Virus record (IMG/VR): IMGVR_UViG_3300048056_000050
Coordinates: 1 to 39,405 of that record
Strand: one strand, 5' to 3'
Length of the DNA: 39,405 nt
From: a virus
The first letter of the stretch is position 1. The number at the start of each line of letters is the position of its first letter. Under the pieces are notes generated by a model. That model saw only the letters and a list, made by a program, of their open reading frames with translations, was not told where the DNA came from and made no database searches. Shown one piece after another: positions 1-7,081 of this stretch. The position numbers were made by a program, and so were the translations under genes.

Positions 1-78
1 GGCCGCCGGAAAGTTTGAGAAAATACGTTTTTGGTTAATTTTTCTGTATTTTGTTCTTAGGTTTTACGTCAAACATGC

Positions 79-94
79 CGTATAACTTAATTAT
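79..94 (+). promoter_or_regulatory. AT-rich repeated element, copy 1 (possible promoter or operator)
   Basis: A 16-bp sequence, CGTATAACTTAATTAT, overlaps the probable start of the first gene. It recurs with one mismatch at 808-823, in front of the ribbon-helix-helix-like gene. The core TAATTA is self-complementary, as an operator half could be, and TATAAC at 81-86 resembles a -10 box, but I see no matching -35 box. The repetition is seen directly; the regulatory role is inference. Confidence 0.35.
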
Positions 95-281
95 GAGCAA
101 CACGGAAAAGCAAACTTGGGATGAACCGACAGTTCCAGACTTGAACCAAATCTTGGTTGAGTTTGAAGAACTTCAAATGAAGCCCGAACGTTGGGGAGTT
201 TCGGATCGGCGGATCGTCGAAATCGCGGTTTCCGACGATTTGCACACAACAAGTGAAATTCCGGCAATTGCGGGGTTTTGA
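93..281 (+). CDS. Small hypothetical protein (62 aa)
   Basis: I do not recognise this protein. From ATG 93 it has 62 residues and is acidic in its first half (DEPTVPDLNQILVEFEELQ), with no cysteines, membrane segment or known motif. ATG 75 and TTG 51 are in-frame alternatives adding 6 and 14 residues. None of the three has a good Shine-Dalgarno site, so the start is uncertain. Its TGA stop is one base before the ATG of the next gene, suggesting translational coupling. The start overlaps a 16-bp element repeated at 808-823; if that is a promoter, the message would be nearly leaderless. Confidence 0.5.
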   Translation: MSNTEKQTWDEPTVPDLNQILVEFEELQMKPERWGVSDRRIVEIAVSDDLHTTSEIPAIAGF

Positions 282-282
282 A

Positions 283-783
283 ATGGTTTTCAAAAAGACG
301 CGTTTCGTCGAAGTCGATTCGACCCGGTTCATTGCCCACATGACGAAAATCATCTTGGCGTCGAACACAAAGGCCGGGGTCAAAGCATGTTGGAGCGTCA
401 TAGGAAACGAACGGGTTGTGACGATCAATGTCGGCAAAGCGATGGTTCGAATTTTTACAACAATGCGTCAAGATACGGATGAAGTTCGAAGTTGTGGCAA
501 AGACGCGGTTCGAATCGTTGTCGGGGTCGTGGACGGTCGCCGGTTTGTTCCCACATGCAAATCAAGGCGCGTTTTGCGGACTGCTCCGGCGAAGATCGAA
601 GACCGCCAAGGGTATTTCTTGGAACGTGTCACAGAACACGTAAGAGACGCTTACAAGGCCGCTTTGCGCGTTCGTCATTGTTCACAATGCGACGGGTTTT
701 TGGCCGAACGCAAAGGCGCCAACGGGATGTTTCTAGGTTGCGTCAATTATCCGGGTTGCCGCCACACCGAAAGTCTAACTTGA
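283..783 (+). CDS. Protein with C-terminal topoisomerase-type zinc finger (166 aa)
   Basis: The C-terminal 35 residues read HCSQCDGFLAERK...FLGCVNYPGC. This is the pattern CxxC, then a basic stretch, then GMFxGCxxYPxC, known from the zinc-ribbon repeats at the C-terminus of bacterial type IA topoisomerases (zf-C4_Topoisom). Those fingers bind single-stranded DNA. No topoisomerase catalytic domain is present, and the N-terminal 130 residues are basic and unassigned. I therefore infer a small nucleic-acid-binding protein. ATG 283 is chosen because it lies one base after the previous stop; a GTG at 253 would overlap that gene by 29 bp. An unrelated use of the finger, for example as a nuclease accessory, is possible. 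Confidence 0.65.
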   Translation: MVFKKTRFVEVDSTRFIAHMTKIILASNTKAGVKACWSVIGNERVVTINVGKAMVRIFTTMRQDTDEVRSCGKDAVRIVVGVVDGRRFVPTCKSRRVLRTAPAKIEDRQGYFLERVTEHVRDAYKAALRVRHCSQCDGFLAERKGANGMFLGCVNYPGCRHTESLT

Positions 784-807
784 TGGTTGATGTTATGTAT
801 TCCATCG

Positions 808-823
808 CGTAAAACTTAATTAT
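808..823 (+). promoter_or_regulatory. AT-rich repeated element, copy 2 (possible promoter or operator)
   Basis: CGTAAAACTTAATTAT matches 15 of 16 positions of the element at 79-94. Here TTGATG (787-792) lies 17 bp before TAAAAC (810-815), each matching the sigma-70 consensus at 4 of 6 positions, so a weak promoter for the gene at 860 is possible. The gap 784-859 holds nothing else. Confidence 0.35.
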
Positions 824-859
824 ATTTTTCCGAACAATCAAAAAGGGGACATTGGGCAA

Positions 860-1129
860 ATGAGCGAAAAAAAGAAAGCCGGCCGGCCGTCGGCGTTTGA
901 CGAAAAAATGGATGTTGCGATTTGCCTTCGGTGTTCGGGAGAACAGAAAGACGCGATGGAACAATTTGTTACCGAATTGAACGCAAAGCGTAAGGCGCAA
1001 GGGATTCCGGGAAAGATCAAATTGGCGACGTGGATCCGTGAATTGGCGTTGAAGCATTCGGGCAACGAAGAATTGGGGCAAGCGGCAAGGATCCGCGAGA
1101 AGGCCATCGCGGCGGCGTCGATCGTTTAA
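860..1129 (+). CDS. Small ribbon-helix-helix-like protein, putative transcriptional regulator (89 aa)
   Basis: After a basic N-terminus (KKKAGRP) there is a short beta-strand-like segment VAICLRC (about residues 19-25). A helix (GEQKDAMEQFVTELN) follows, then a loop and a second helix LATWIRELALKHSG (about 54-68). Strand-helix-helix with a 'WIRELAL' second helix is what MetJ/Arc-type ribbon-helix-helix proteins look like, and they bind operators as dimers. This is a fold-level guess from pattern, not a family hit. GGGG at 845-848 is the likely ribosome site. The repeated 16-bp element at 808-823 lies in its leader, so autoregulation is a testable idea. A terminator follows at 1157. Confidence 0.45.
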   Translation: MSEKKKAGRPSAFDEKMDVAICLRCSGEQKDAMEQFVTELNAKRKAQGIPGKIKLATWIRELALKHSGNEELGQAARIREKAIAAASIV

Positions 1130-1156
1130 AAGCTGTTTTTTGTTGAATCAAATTTG

Positions 1157-1190
1157 CCGGCCGGGGGATATTCATTCCCGGCCGGTTTTC
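1157..1190 (+). terminator. Intrinsic terminator after the RHH-like gene
   Basis: A perfect 9-bp GC stem pairs CCGGCCGGG (1157-1165) with CCCGGCCGG (1177-1185), extendable by two G-U pairs. It is followed by TTTTCTGTTTTC. It sits 27 bp after the stop at 1129 and 22 bp before the next start at 1212. Confidence 0.8.
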
Positions 1191-1211
1191 TGTTTTCAAG
1201 GGGATCACGAA

Positions 1212-1643
1212 ATGCAAAACGAACAAAGTTCAGTCGAAACCGAAACCATAGAACAAGCAAAAGAAGGGGGCCGGGTTCAAGTTGGCCGGGGCGTTGGCGA
1301 TTGTGATTTTTGCGTTGCGAAAAACATAGACGTTATCAAATCGTTCGATTCTCGGATCTACAAAGGGGCGGCTTGTTCACAATGCGTCTTGGAAGGTCGA
1401 ACCAATGAGACGTTCAAGCCAGATTCTAAGGCTATGCGCCCGATGGTTTATGTAGCCAAGGCTAACCAAGGCATCGAACCGTTCGCGTCGGCCATGGCCA
1501 AAGCAGACTCACAAAGGCTAGGTCGTAACTTGCCAAGTGGACTATTGTTCCATAATCGTAAGGCAAGGAATCGGGCGGCGGCGTTGGCCAGGTCGCGGCG
1601 ACAACCCAAACGATTGATAAAAAAGAAGAAGCGAACCAAATGA
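1212..1643 (+). CDS. Hypothetical protein with two CxxC motifs and a basic tail (143 aa)
   Basis: Two CxxC pairs, CDFC and CSQC, lie about 20 residues apart in the N-terminal third. They could bind one zinc ion, as in a small zinc ribbon. The C-terminal 35 residues are very basic (RNRAAALARSRRQPK followed by IKKKKRTK), which fits nucleic-acid or acidic-surface binding. I recognise no family. ATG 1212 is preferred over TTG 1140 because GGGG at 1200-1203 is correctly spaced and because 1140 would place the terminator inside the coding region. Its stop overlaps the next start as ATGA, so the metalloprotease downstream is probably translationally coupled to it. Confidence 0.6.
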   Translation: MQNEQSSVETETIEQAKEGGRVQVGRGVGDCDFCVAKNIDVIKSFDSRIYKGAACSQCVLEGRTNETFKPDSKAMRPMVYVAKANQGIEPFASAMAKADSQRLGRNLPSGLLFHNRKARNRAAALARSRRQPKRLIKKKKRTK

Positions 1644-2341
1644 AATCGACCTTTGGATTTTTAATGTTAGGCGTCACAGTTCTTTACTTTGGCGCCTTTT
1701 TCGTTTTCACCGAACAACTTTTGAAGCTTCCGTTCGTTGGAAAATTTGGTGTTGTGTTGGGGTTGATTGCTACGGGCGCGATCGCAATTTTGTTGTTGAA
1801 AGATCGGGCCGAACTTCTCGACGACAAGTCTTTCATCATTTCAAAAGGGGGCCAACCGCGTCTTTGGGCAAAAGTCCCTGTTACGGTTTATGTCGCGCGC
1901 GATGTGTCAGAAGACTGGCAAGCGGCGATCGATTACGCGGTTGACCACATAAATTCGGAAGTCGGTTTTCGTTTGCTTTGGGCGCCCCAAACAATGCTTC
2001 CGGAAATCGATCCGCGTCGGCCGGGGTTTCATTGCATCAAGATCCGAGACGACGACGGGGAGGATCCGTTACACGGGTCGACCTTGTTTTACCCGGAAGA
2101 ACCACCGATCGAATCGGTTCAAATTGTGGTTCCCCAGCAATCGACACAACCGTTAAAAGACCGACTTACACAGGAACGAATGCGCAATTTGATGGTTCAC
2201 GAATTCGGCCATTCGCTTGGGTTGGCACACGACGGCGGGTTAGAAAGCGTGATGTTCCCGGTCTTGCACCAAAGGCCGGCGAAGCTGACGAAACGCGACG
2301 TTCAGCGTTTGCGCGTAACGTACCGACGGCGAATGAGTTAA
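1640..2341 (+). CDS. Membrane-anchored matrixin-like zinc metalloprotease (233 aa)
   Basis: Residues 187-198 are HEFGHSLGLAHD, a full metzincin zinc site (HExxHxxGxxH) with the trailing Asp usual in matrixins. Met205 in SVMFP fits the Met-turn found just behind that site. Two hydrophobic segments at about 5-25 and 33-54 predict membrane insertion, with the catalytic domain after residue 70 (VPVTVYVARDVSEDWQAAI is a typical domain opening). These proteases cut peptide bonds using a zinc-activated water. The phage role is unknown: superinfection exclusion, cleavage of a host envelope protein or virion maturation are all guesses. It overlaps the upstream gene by ATGA and precedes the head module by two genes. 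Family assignment is firm; role and topology are inferred. Confidence 0.8.
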   Translation: MKSTFGFLMLGVTVLYFGAFFVFTEQLLKLPFVGKFGVVLGLIATGAIAILLLKDRAELLDDKSFIISKGGQPRLWAKVPVTVYVARDVSEDWQAAIDYAVDHINSEVGFRLLWAPQTMLPEIDPRRPGFHCIKIRDDDGEDPLHGSTLFYPEEPPIESVQIVVPQQSTQPLKDRLTQERMRNLMVHEFGHSLGLAHDGGLESVMFPVLHQRPAKLTKRDVQRLRVTYRRRMS

Positions 2342-2354
2342 TCTAGGGGGCGAA

Positions 2355-2651
2355 ATGAAGAAATTCGATTTGATCGTTCACGTTCAAAGTGAAAAACAGA
2401 TTCCACAATTGGCGCCACAAAACCGGGTTCGCGCGGTTGACTTGCCGGCGGCGAGTATCAAGGCGATCCATGCCGATGCGGCCATGAAACAAGCCAAGCG
2501 GTTGTTGGAAGGGGCCGGTTATTCGGTGCGTTCGGTTGCAATGGGTCCAAGCGGGATCGTTGTTGTCGTGTTCAACGCCAAGGCGACGAAAGAAGCCAAA
2601 TCGCTAATCGCGAACCGGGCCAAGAATCAATTGTTGGCGTCGAAGAAATAA
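2355..2651 (+). CDS. Hypothetical protein (98 aa)
   Basis: I do not recognise this protein. It alternates short beta-like stretches (FDLIVHVQ; YSVRSVAMGPSGIVVVVF) with an alanine-rich helix (ADAAMKQAKRLLEGAG) and a basic end (NRAKNQLLASKK), suggesting a small compact alpha-beta domain. A strong ribosome site AGGGGG (2345-2350) precedes ATG 2355. It sits between the metalloprotease and the portal gene, 13 bp from the latter, so it is co-transcribed with the head module. No membrane segment, cysteines or catalytic motif are visible. Confidence 0.55.
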   Translation: MKKFDLIVHVQSEKQIPQLAPQNRVRAVDLPAASIKAIHADAAMKQAKRLLEGAGYSVRSVAMGPSGIVVVVFNAKATKEAKSLIANRAKNQLLASKK

Positions 2652-2664
2652 AGGTTCCGAACCG

Positions 2665-4767
2665 ATGACAAAAAAAGAAGAGCCTCAACAGATCATAACG
2701 ATCAACCCGTTGGACAACATCGATCGAACGTTGAAAACGCGAATTGATGAAATTGAAGATCCGGTTGAAATTGCAAAATCTTTGTTCATCGGTGGCGGTT
2801 CGATCGTTCAATCGAATGTTGTTTCGACTGAACGGGGAACCGAAGACGGGGACATTTTCCATTCATCGGGGGCTTTGGAACCACCATATTCACCCGATGT
2901 TTTGTGCAAAGTTTTCGAGCATTCCCACACGTTGCGACAGAATGTTGATAGCTATTGCGTCAACATCGACGGGAACGGTCATCGTTTCGATGCTGTGATC
3001 GATCTCGAAAATGACGACGACGCGATCGAACAAGTTCGCGACGCAATTTATTTTGAACGTCTTTCGGTTGAAACCGACGAAGGCTTGTCGCCTCAAAATG
3101 CGGCGAATGTGGAATGGCCCGATGACGATGAGGTTAAAGAACGAATCGAAGAGATGATCAAAGAAGCCAGACTTGAAAAGGCTTTTTTGGAAGCGTTCTT
3201 TCGGTTCGCTACGATCGACGAAAGTTTCATTTCACTTCGAAAGCGAACCCGACAAGACAAGGAAATAACGGGGAACGCCTTTTGGGAAGTTTTGCGCGAT
3301 GAGGTTCAAAACCAGCCATCGCAATTCAATTATGTTCCCGCGTTCACAATTCGTTTGATGCCGTTGGGCGACGTTCGGTCGAATCCGCCGGTGAAAGTCC
3401 AACTTAAAATCAAACGGACGCTTTTCACTTACGACGAAATTTCAGCGCCGAAAAGGTTTCGAAAATACGTTCAGGTTTATGAAAAAACCCGTGTTTATTT
3501 CAAGGAATTTGGCGATCCAAGAACAATGTCGGCGAAGACCGGAAAGTATTTCGAAACGGTTGAAGATCTGAAAAAACCCGACGGCGAGGGGCCCGATGCA
3601 ATTGCGGCCACCGAGTTGATCCACTTTTCGATTCATTCGCCGCGTTCGCCTTACGGAATCCCACGTTGGATCGGGGCGTTGCTTTCGGTCCTTGGTTCGC
3701 GCCAAGCCGAAGAAGTCAATTTTATGTATTTCGAAAACAAGTCGGTCCCACCTTTGGCCATCTTGGTTTCGGGTGGGCGGTTGAATGCCGATTCTGTTTT
3801 GCGTGTTGAAGACTACATAAAGAACAAAATCAAAGGTCGTGAAAATTTCCATTCGGTTTTGATCTTGCAAGCTGAACCTTCGGGAATGTCTTCTTTGGAT
3901 TCCGCCAATTCCCAAATGAAGATCCAAATCGTTCCTTTGACTTCGGCGCAACAAAAAGACGCGTTGTTTCAAACTTACGATGAGCGGGCGATCGACAAAA
4001 TCGGGATGCAATTTCGATTGCCGCGTTTGTTGCGCGGTGACATCCGAGACTTCAACAGGGGGACGGCCGATGCCGCGTTGGAATTTACGGAAATGCAGGT
4101 TTTCAGCCCTGAGCGTGACGATTTCGATTGGTTGATCAACCGAAAGCTTTTGCCCGAATTGGACATCAAGTTTTGGACGTTTGCGAGCAATTCGCCGACG
4201 ACGCGAGATCCGATCGATTTGGCCACAATTGTCACGGACATGGTCAAGGCTTCGATTTTCACGCCGGCGGAAGCCCGGGAACTTGCGAAGTCAATTTTCA
4301 ATCGCGACTTCAAAAAGATTGATGAACTTTGGACAAAGATTCCGCCTGAACTTTTGAAGGCGGGGATCTATCCCGAAGGTTACAGCGATCCAAGTATGGC
4401 GAACGACACGCCAAACGACACGCCAAACGCGGATGCCAACGGCCAGGATGAACAAAGCAAAGATTCCGAACGGCAAGCCAAGGGCGGGGAAACGGGGCCG
4501 GCAAAACGCCGGAAACGTAAGGGGACAAGCGGGCGGGATTCCAAAGAAGGTTTCGCCAATATTCCGAAGTCTGAAAAGAGTTTGAAGGATTTGGCAAAGG
4601 GACTTTTGAAGCTTCGATCGTCGATCGACGAAATGGAAAAAGAAGACATCAAAAAGCAGGACATCGCCGAACGAATTTTGGAAAACGCCGAAGTGATAAA
4701 CATTCCGGCGGATGAATTCGCGGCGTTGTTCGACAGTCCAGACGCCGAACCCGAAGACGGGGAATAA
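2665..4767 (+). CDS. Portal protein, PBSX/P2-like family, with long C-terminal extension (700 aa)
   Basis: Portal proteins form the dodecameric ring at one capsid vertex through which DNA is packaged and to which the tail attaches. The N-terminus carries a 'PPYSPDVLCKVFEHSHTLRQN' segment followed by VNIDGNG, typical of PBSX-type portals. The core motif YGIPRW lies near residue 329, followed by a long helix (VLGSRQAEEVNFMYFEN), and GDIRDFNRGTADAALEF near 458. After about residue 570 the family core ends and a 130-residue extension follows. It has a low-complexity linker with a 12-bp tandem repeat (4402-4425, NDTPNDTP), a basic patch (AKRRKRKGTSGR) and a charged helical end. The extension may contact scaffold or DNA; that is inference. 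The next gene starts 2 bp after the stop. Confidence 0.85.
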   Translation: MTKKEEPQQIITINPLDNIDRTLKTRIDEIEDPVEIAKSLFIGGGSIVQSNVVSTERGTEDGDIFHSSGALEPPYSPDVLCKVFEHSHTLRQNVDSYCVNIDGNGHRFDAVIDLENDDDAIEQVRDAIYFERLSVETDEGLSPQNAANVEWPDDDEVKERIEEMIKEARLEKAFLEAFFRFATIDESFISLRKRTRQDKEITGNAFWEVLRDEVQNQPSQFNYVPAFTIRLMPLGDVRSNPPVKVQLKIKRTLFTYDEISAPKRFRKYVQVYEKTRVYFKEFGDPRTMSAKTGKYFETVEDLKKPDGEGPDAIAATELIHFSIHSPRSPYGIPRWIGALLSVLGSRQAEEVNFMYFENKSVPPLAILVSGGRLNADSVLRVEDYIKNKIKGRENFHSVLILQAEPSGMSSLDSANSQMKIQIVPLTSAQQKDALFQTYDERAIDKIGMQFRLPRLLRGDIRDFNRGTADAALEFTEMQVFSPERDDFDWLINRKLLPELDIKFWTFASNSPTTRDPIDLATIVTDMVKASIFTPAEARELAKSIFNRDFKKIDELWTKIPPELLKAGIYPEGYSDPSMANDTPNDTPNADANGQDEQSKDSERQAKGGETGPAKRRKRKGTSGRDSKEGFANIPKSEKSLKDLAKGLLKLRSSIDEMEKEDIKKQDIAERILENAEVINIPADEFAALFDSPDAEPEDGE
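4402..4425 (+). repeat. Two tandem 12-bp copies in the portal linker
   Basis: AACGACACGCCA occurs twice in direct succession (4402-4413, 4414-4425), encoding NDTPNDTP in the hydrophilic linker between portal core and C-terminal helix. In-frame duplication by slippage is the simplest explanation. Confidence 0.75.
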
Positions 4768-4769
4768 CC

Positions 4770-5855
4770 TTGGATTTCGAAGAACAAGATCTTTGCCAAT
4801 GTTGTACTTTGACCGTCGAAGAAATCATTCGGCGGTCATTTCGCGTTGATATTCACAAGGCTTTGAACCCTTTGAATGATGATGATTTCATCGTCATTGT
4901 CGGACGACTTACCCGGGCCCTGGTTAAGTCGACAAAGGAAGATGAAGGCAAAGCCCTTAAGGCGGCGATTCAAGCCTTAGATGTCAACTGGAAGAACATG
5001 ACAGGGACCGACAGGGATCGGATTATTGACGCTTCAAGGATCGCGATCCGAAATATTCCAAAGAAGCTTATTCGACCGGTCAAACAAGAGTTGACGATCG
5101 CCGGGCCCCGGGTTGTGAAGGGAAGTCGTAAGGGGACAAAAGCACGATTGCCGATCAAATTGTCGAACCAAATCGGGGTCGATATGTCTTTGAAAGATAC
5201 GCGAATGACAGATTGGCTTGTCAATTCGCAATCTCTTTTCATCCGGGATGAATACGGCCGGCGGTCGGCGCGGTTTTCAGTTTTGGCCCGTGAAATTGTG
5301 ACCGAAGGACTTGATAGCGGTTTGGGCAGGGATTCGATCGCCGAGAATTTGGAAAATCGTTTGATGGCGGCCATTGGACTTGAAAAGTCGAAGTCTTATT
5401 GGAACATGATCAGCGGCGTGTTTGTGAACCGGGCCCGGACATGGGGCCAAATGGCGAGTTTCCAGGAAGCCGGGATTGAACGAATGACGTTCTTGGCGGT
5501 CATGGATGAGGTTACAACCGAACAATGCCGGGCCCTACACGGAAAGACATTTGACGTTTCCGAGGGCGTTCGACGGTACGAAGAAACGGAAGCAAGCCAG
5601 GATCCGGAAGCCGTAAAAGATTTAACGCCGTGGATCCATACAGGAAAAGATGGCCACGGAAACAAGGTCTTGTATGTGAAGGACCGTGGCGGCCGACGAA
5701 CAATTGTCGGAACCGTTGTTAAATCAGGGGTCGGCAAAAAAGACGAAAAGGGAAAGTTCAAAGGGTTGTTTTCTTCGAAACAACTTCAGGCCATCGGGGC
5801 TTTCCTCCCCCCGCTTCACAGTCGGTGCCGGTCAACCATAGATGCGGACGTTTGA
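4770..5855 (+). CDS. Phage head morphogenesis protein, SPP1 gp7 / Mu F-like (361 aa)
   Basis: The C-terminal part fits the Mu F-like/SPP1 gp7 domain: a helix NRARTWGQMASFQEAGIE (from about 218), DEVTTEQCRALHGKTF, and a final PPLHSRCRST near residues 349-358. In SPP1, gp7 is a minor capsid protein that binds portal and DNA. The N-terminal half is helical and unassigned and opens with an odd cluster LCQCC. The start is TTG 4770, two bases after the portal stop, with ACGGGGAA just upstream. No ATG gives a full-length product, so the TTG is convincing. Placement directly after portal is the standard order. Confidence 0.8.
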   Translation: MDFEEQDLCQCCTLTVEEIIRRSFRVDIHKALNPLNDDDFIVIVGRLTRALVKSTKEDEGKALKAAIQALDVNWKNMTGTDRDRIIDASRIAIRNIPKKLIRPVKQELTIAGPRVVKGSRKGTKARLPIKLSNQIGVDMSLKDTRMTDWLVNSQSLFIRDEYGRRSARFSVLAREIVTEGLDSGLGRDSIAENLENRLMAAIGLEKSKSYWNMISGVFVNRARTWGQMASFQEAGIERMTFLAVMDEVTTEQCRALHGKTFDVSEGVRRYEETEASQDPEAVKDLTPWIHTGKDGHGNKVLYVKDRGGRRTIVGTVVKSGVGKKDEKGKFKGLFSSKQLQAIGAFLPPLHSRCRSTIDADV

Positions 5856-5873
5856 CAGCACTTAGGTTATATT

Positions 5874-6575
5874 GTGGGAATGAAAAAATTGATTCTCACA
5901 AAAGGTTATTTGGCGCTTGTCGACGATGATGTTTATGAACGAATTTTGAAATTGAATCGGCCTTGGTTTGCCAGGGTTTCAAGAGATTCGATTTATGCGG
6001 CAAGAGACGAAACGTATTCCAAGAAAAATCGGAAACGGGTTTATTTGCATCGGTGGATCATGGGATTGCCGCCGGGCCGAACGCCGGTTGTCGATCACAT
6101 AAACCGCGACACGCTAGACAACCGGCGGGAAAATCTTCGGTTGGTTACGACATCCGAAAACAATCGGAACAGTGGTCTTTCGATTTCCAACACAAGCGGT
6201 TTTATTGGTGTTGCGGTTGTGAACGATTCGGGAAATTGGCGGGCTTATGCCAGTTCAAATAACAAACAAATCAACATCGGTGTTTGGCCGACAAAAGAGT
6301 TGGCGGCGGTTGGTAGAGATCTTTTCGTGAAAGAAAGGTTCCCGACTTCGGTTTTGAATTTCCCGGATGGAAAATTTCCACACACGCCGGAAGAAGTTGA
6401 ATCTTCCAAAATCGCACGGCCCATAAATGAAACCCCGGGGATCCGTTTCAAGGCCAATGGTTATGAAGTAGAAAAACGCGTTGACGGCAATCGCGTTTAT
6501 GTCGGACGATTCGACACGTTGGAAGAAGCCAAGTTGGCGCAACGGAACTTTCTAAAAACCAAGGGGAAAAAATGA
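5874..6575 (+). CDS. Free-standing HNH homing endonuclease with AP2 DNA-binding repeats (233 aa)
   Basis: The core HRWIMGLPPG...VVDHINRDTLDNRRENL (about residues 59-92) is an HNH nuclease fold with the catalytic DH, followed by TSENNRN. Two AP2-like DNA-binding segments follow: GFIGVAV...GNWRAYAS..IGVW (about 108-140) and PGIRF...GYEVEKR..VYVGRF (about 187-217). Such enzymes nick or cut a specific site and spread their own gene. It interrupts the head operon without breaking either neighbour, so it is not an intron or intein product. GTG 5874 has AGG 7 bp upstream; ATG 5880 is an alternative. Five of 23 arginines use AGA/AGG, somewhat more than in the portal or capsid gene, weakly suggesting separate origin. 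Confidence 0.85.
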   Translation: MGMKKLILTKGYLALVDDDVYERILKLNRPWFARVSRDSIYAARDETYSKKNRKRVYLHRWIMGLPPGRTPVVDHINRDTLDNRRENLRLVTTSENNRNSGLSISNTSGFIGVAVVNDSGNWRAYASSNNKQINIGVWPTKELAAVGRDLFVKERFPTSVLNFPDGKFPHTPEEVESSKIARPINETPGIRFKANGYEVEKRVDGNRVYVGRFDTLEEAKLAQRNFLKTKGKK

Positions 6576-6991
6576 GTGAACGTCTTCAGGATTTCGCGGG
6601 CGGCGAATTGTTGAAAATGGTCGAACCTAAATGGGTTGGCCGAATTGTTTTGGGAATTACGGGGGCGATCGAACATTCGTTCAAGACGGATTTGGTTCTT
6701 CGGCCGGTGAATACCCGAAGTGAAATTGAACGCCGATTCAAAATTTGCATTAAATGGTTTGTGATTTTGAGGCGGGATCTTCACTGGTCTTGTCCAAAAA
6801 TCATCGATTCGTTTAAGGAACTTTTGCGATCTGAATTGGACGGCGGCAAATGGGATCCCGATAAACAAAGGGATTCTTGGGTTGGAACATCGCCTAGCGT
6901 TCAGGGCCCGGTCGAATTACAGGACGACGGGGGCGAAGATTTGTCGGGCGATGTGCCAAACATAGACGCGACAGAGGCCGAAGGGGTCTAA
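6572..6991 (+). CDS. Hypothetical head-module protein (139 aa)
   Basis: I recognise no family. The first 95 residues look globular and helical, with basic stretches (RSEIERRFKICIKWFVILRRD). The last 40 are acidic and probably disordered (DDGGEDLSGDVPNIDATEAE). The start overlaps the endonuclease stop as ATGA. Since the endonuclease is probably an insertion, this gene presumably followed the gp7-like gene before. An accessory head or packaging role is possible from position only. Confidence 0.5.
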   Translation: MSERLQDFAGGELLKMVEPKWVGRIVLGITGAIEHSFKTDLVLRPVNTRSEIERRFKICIKWFVILRRDLHWSCPKIIDSFKELLRSELDGGKWDPDKQRDSWVGTSPSVQGPVELQDDGGEDLSGDVPNIDATEAEGV

Positions 6992-7081
6992 TCTTGTCCA
7001 CAAATAGATTTTTTGCGAAGATCGAAACTTAAGATTTTTCGCCGGTACGGAAAAGAACACATTTTGAAAGGTTTCAAACCA

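Noticed and set aside
5852-5873. Perfect -35 box TTGACA before the endonuclease gene, with TATATT nearby
   Set aside because: Only 10 bp separate them, far from the required 16-18, and TTGACA includes the stop codon of the gp7-like gene.
5874-6575. HNH gene as part of a group I intron or intein
   Set aside because: Both neighbouring genes are complete and the frame has its own start and stop; no interrupted gene is visible.
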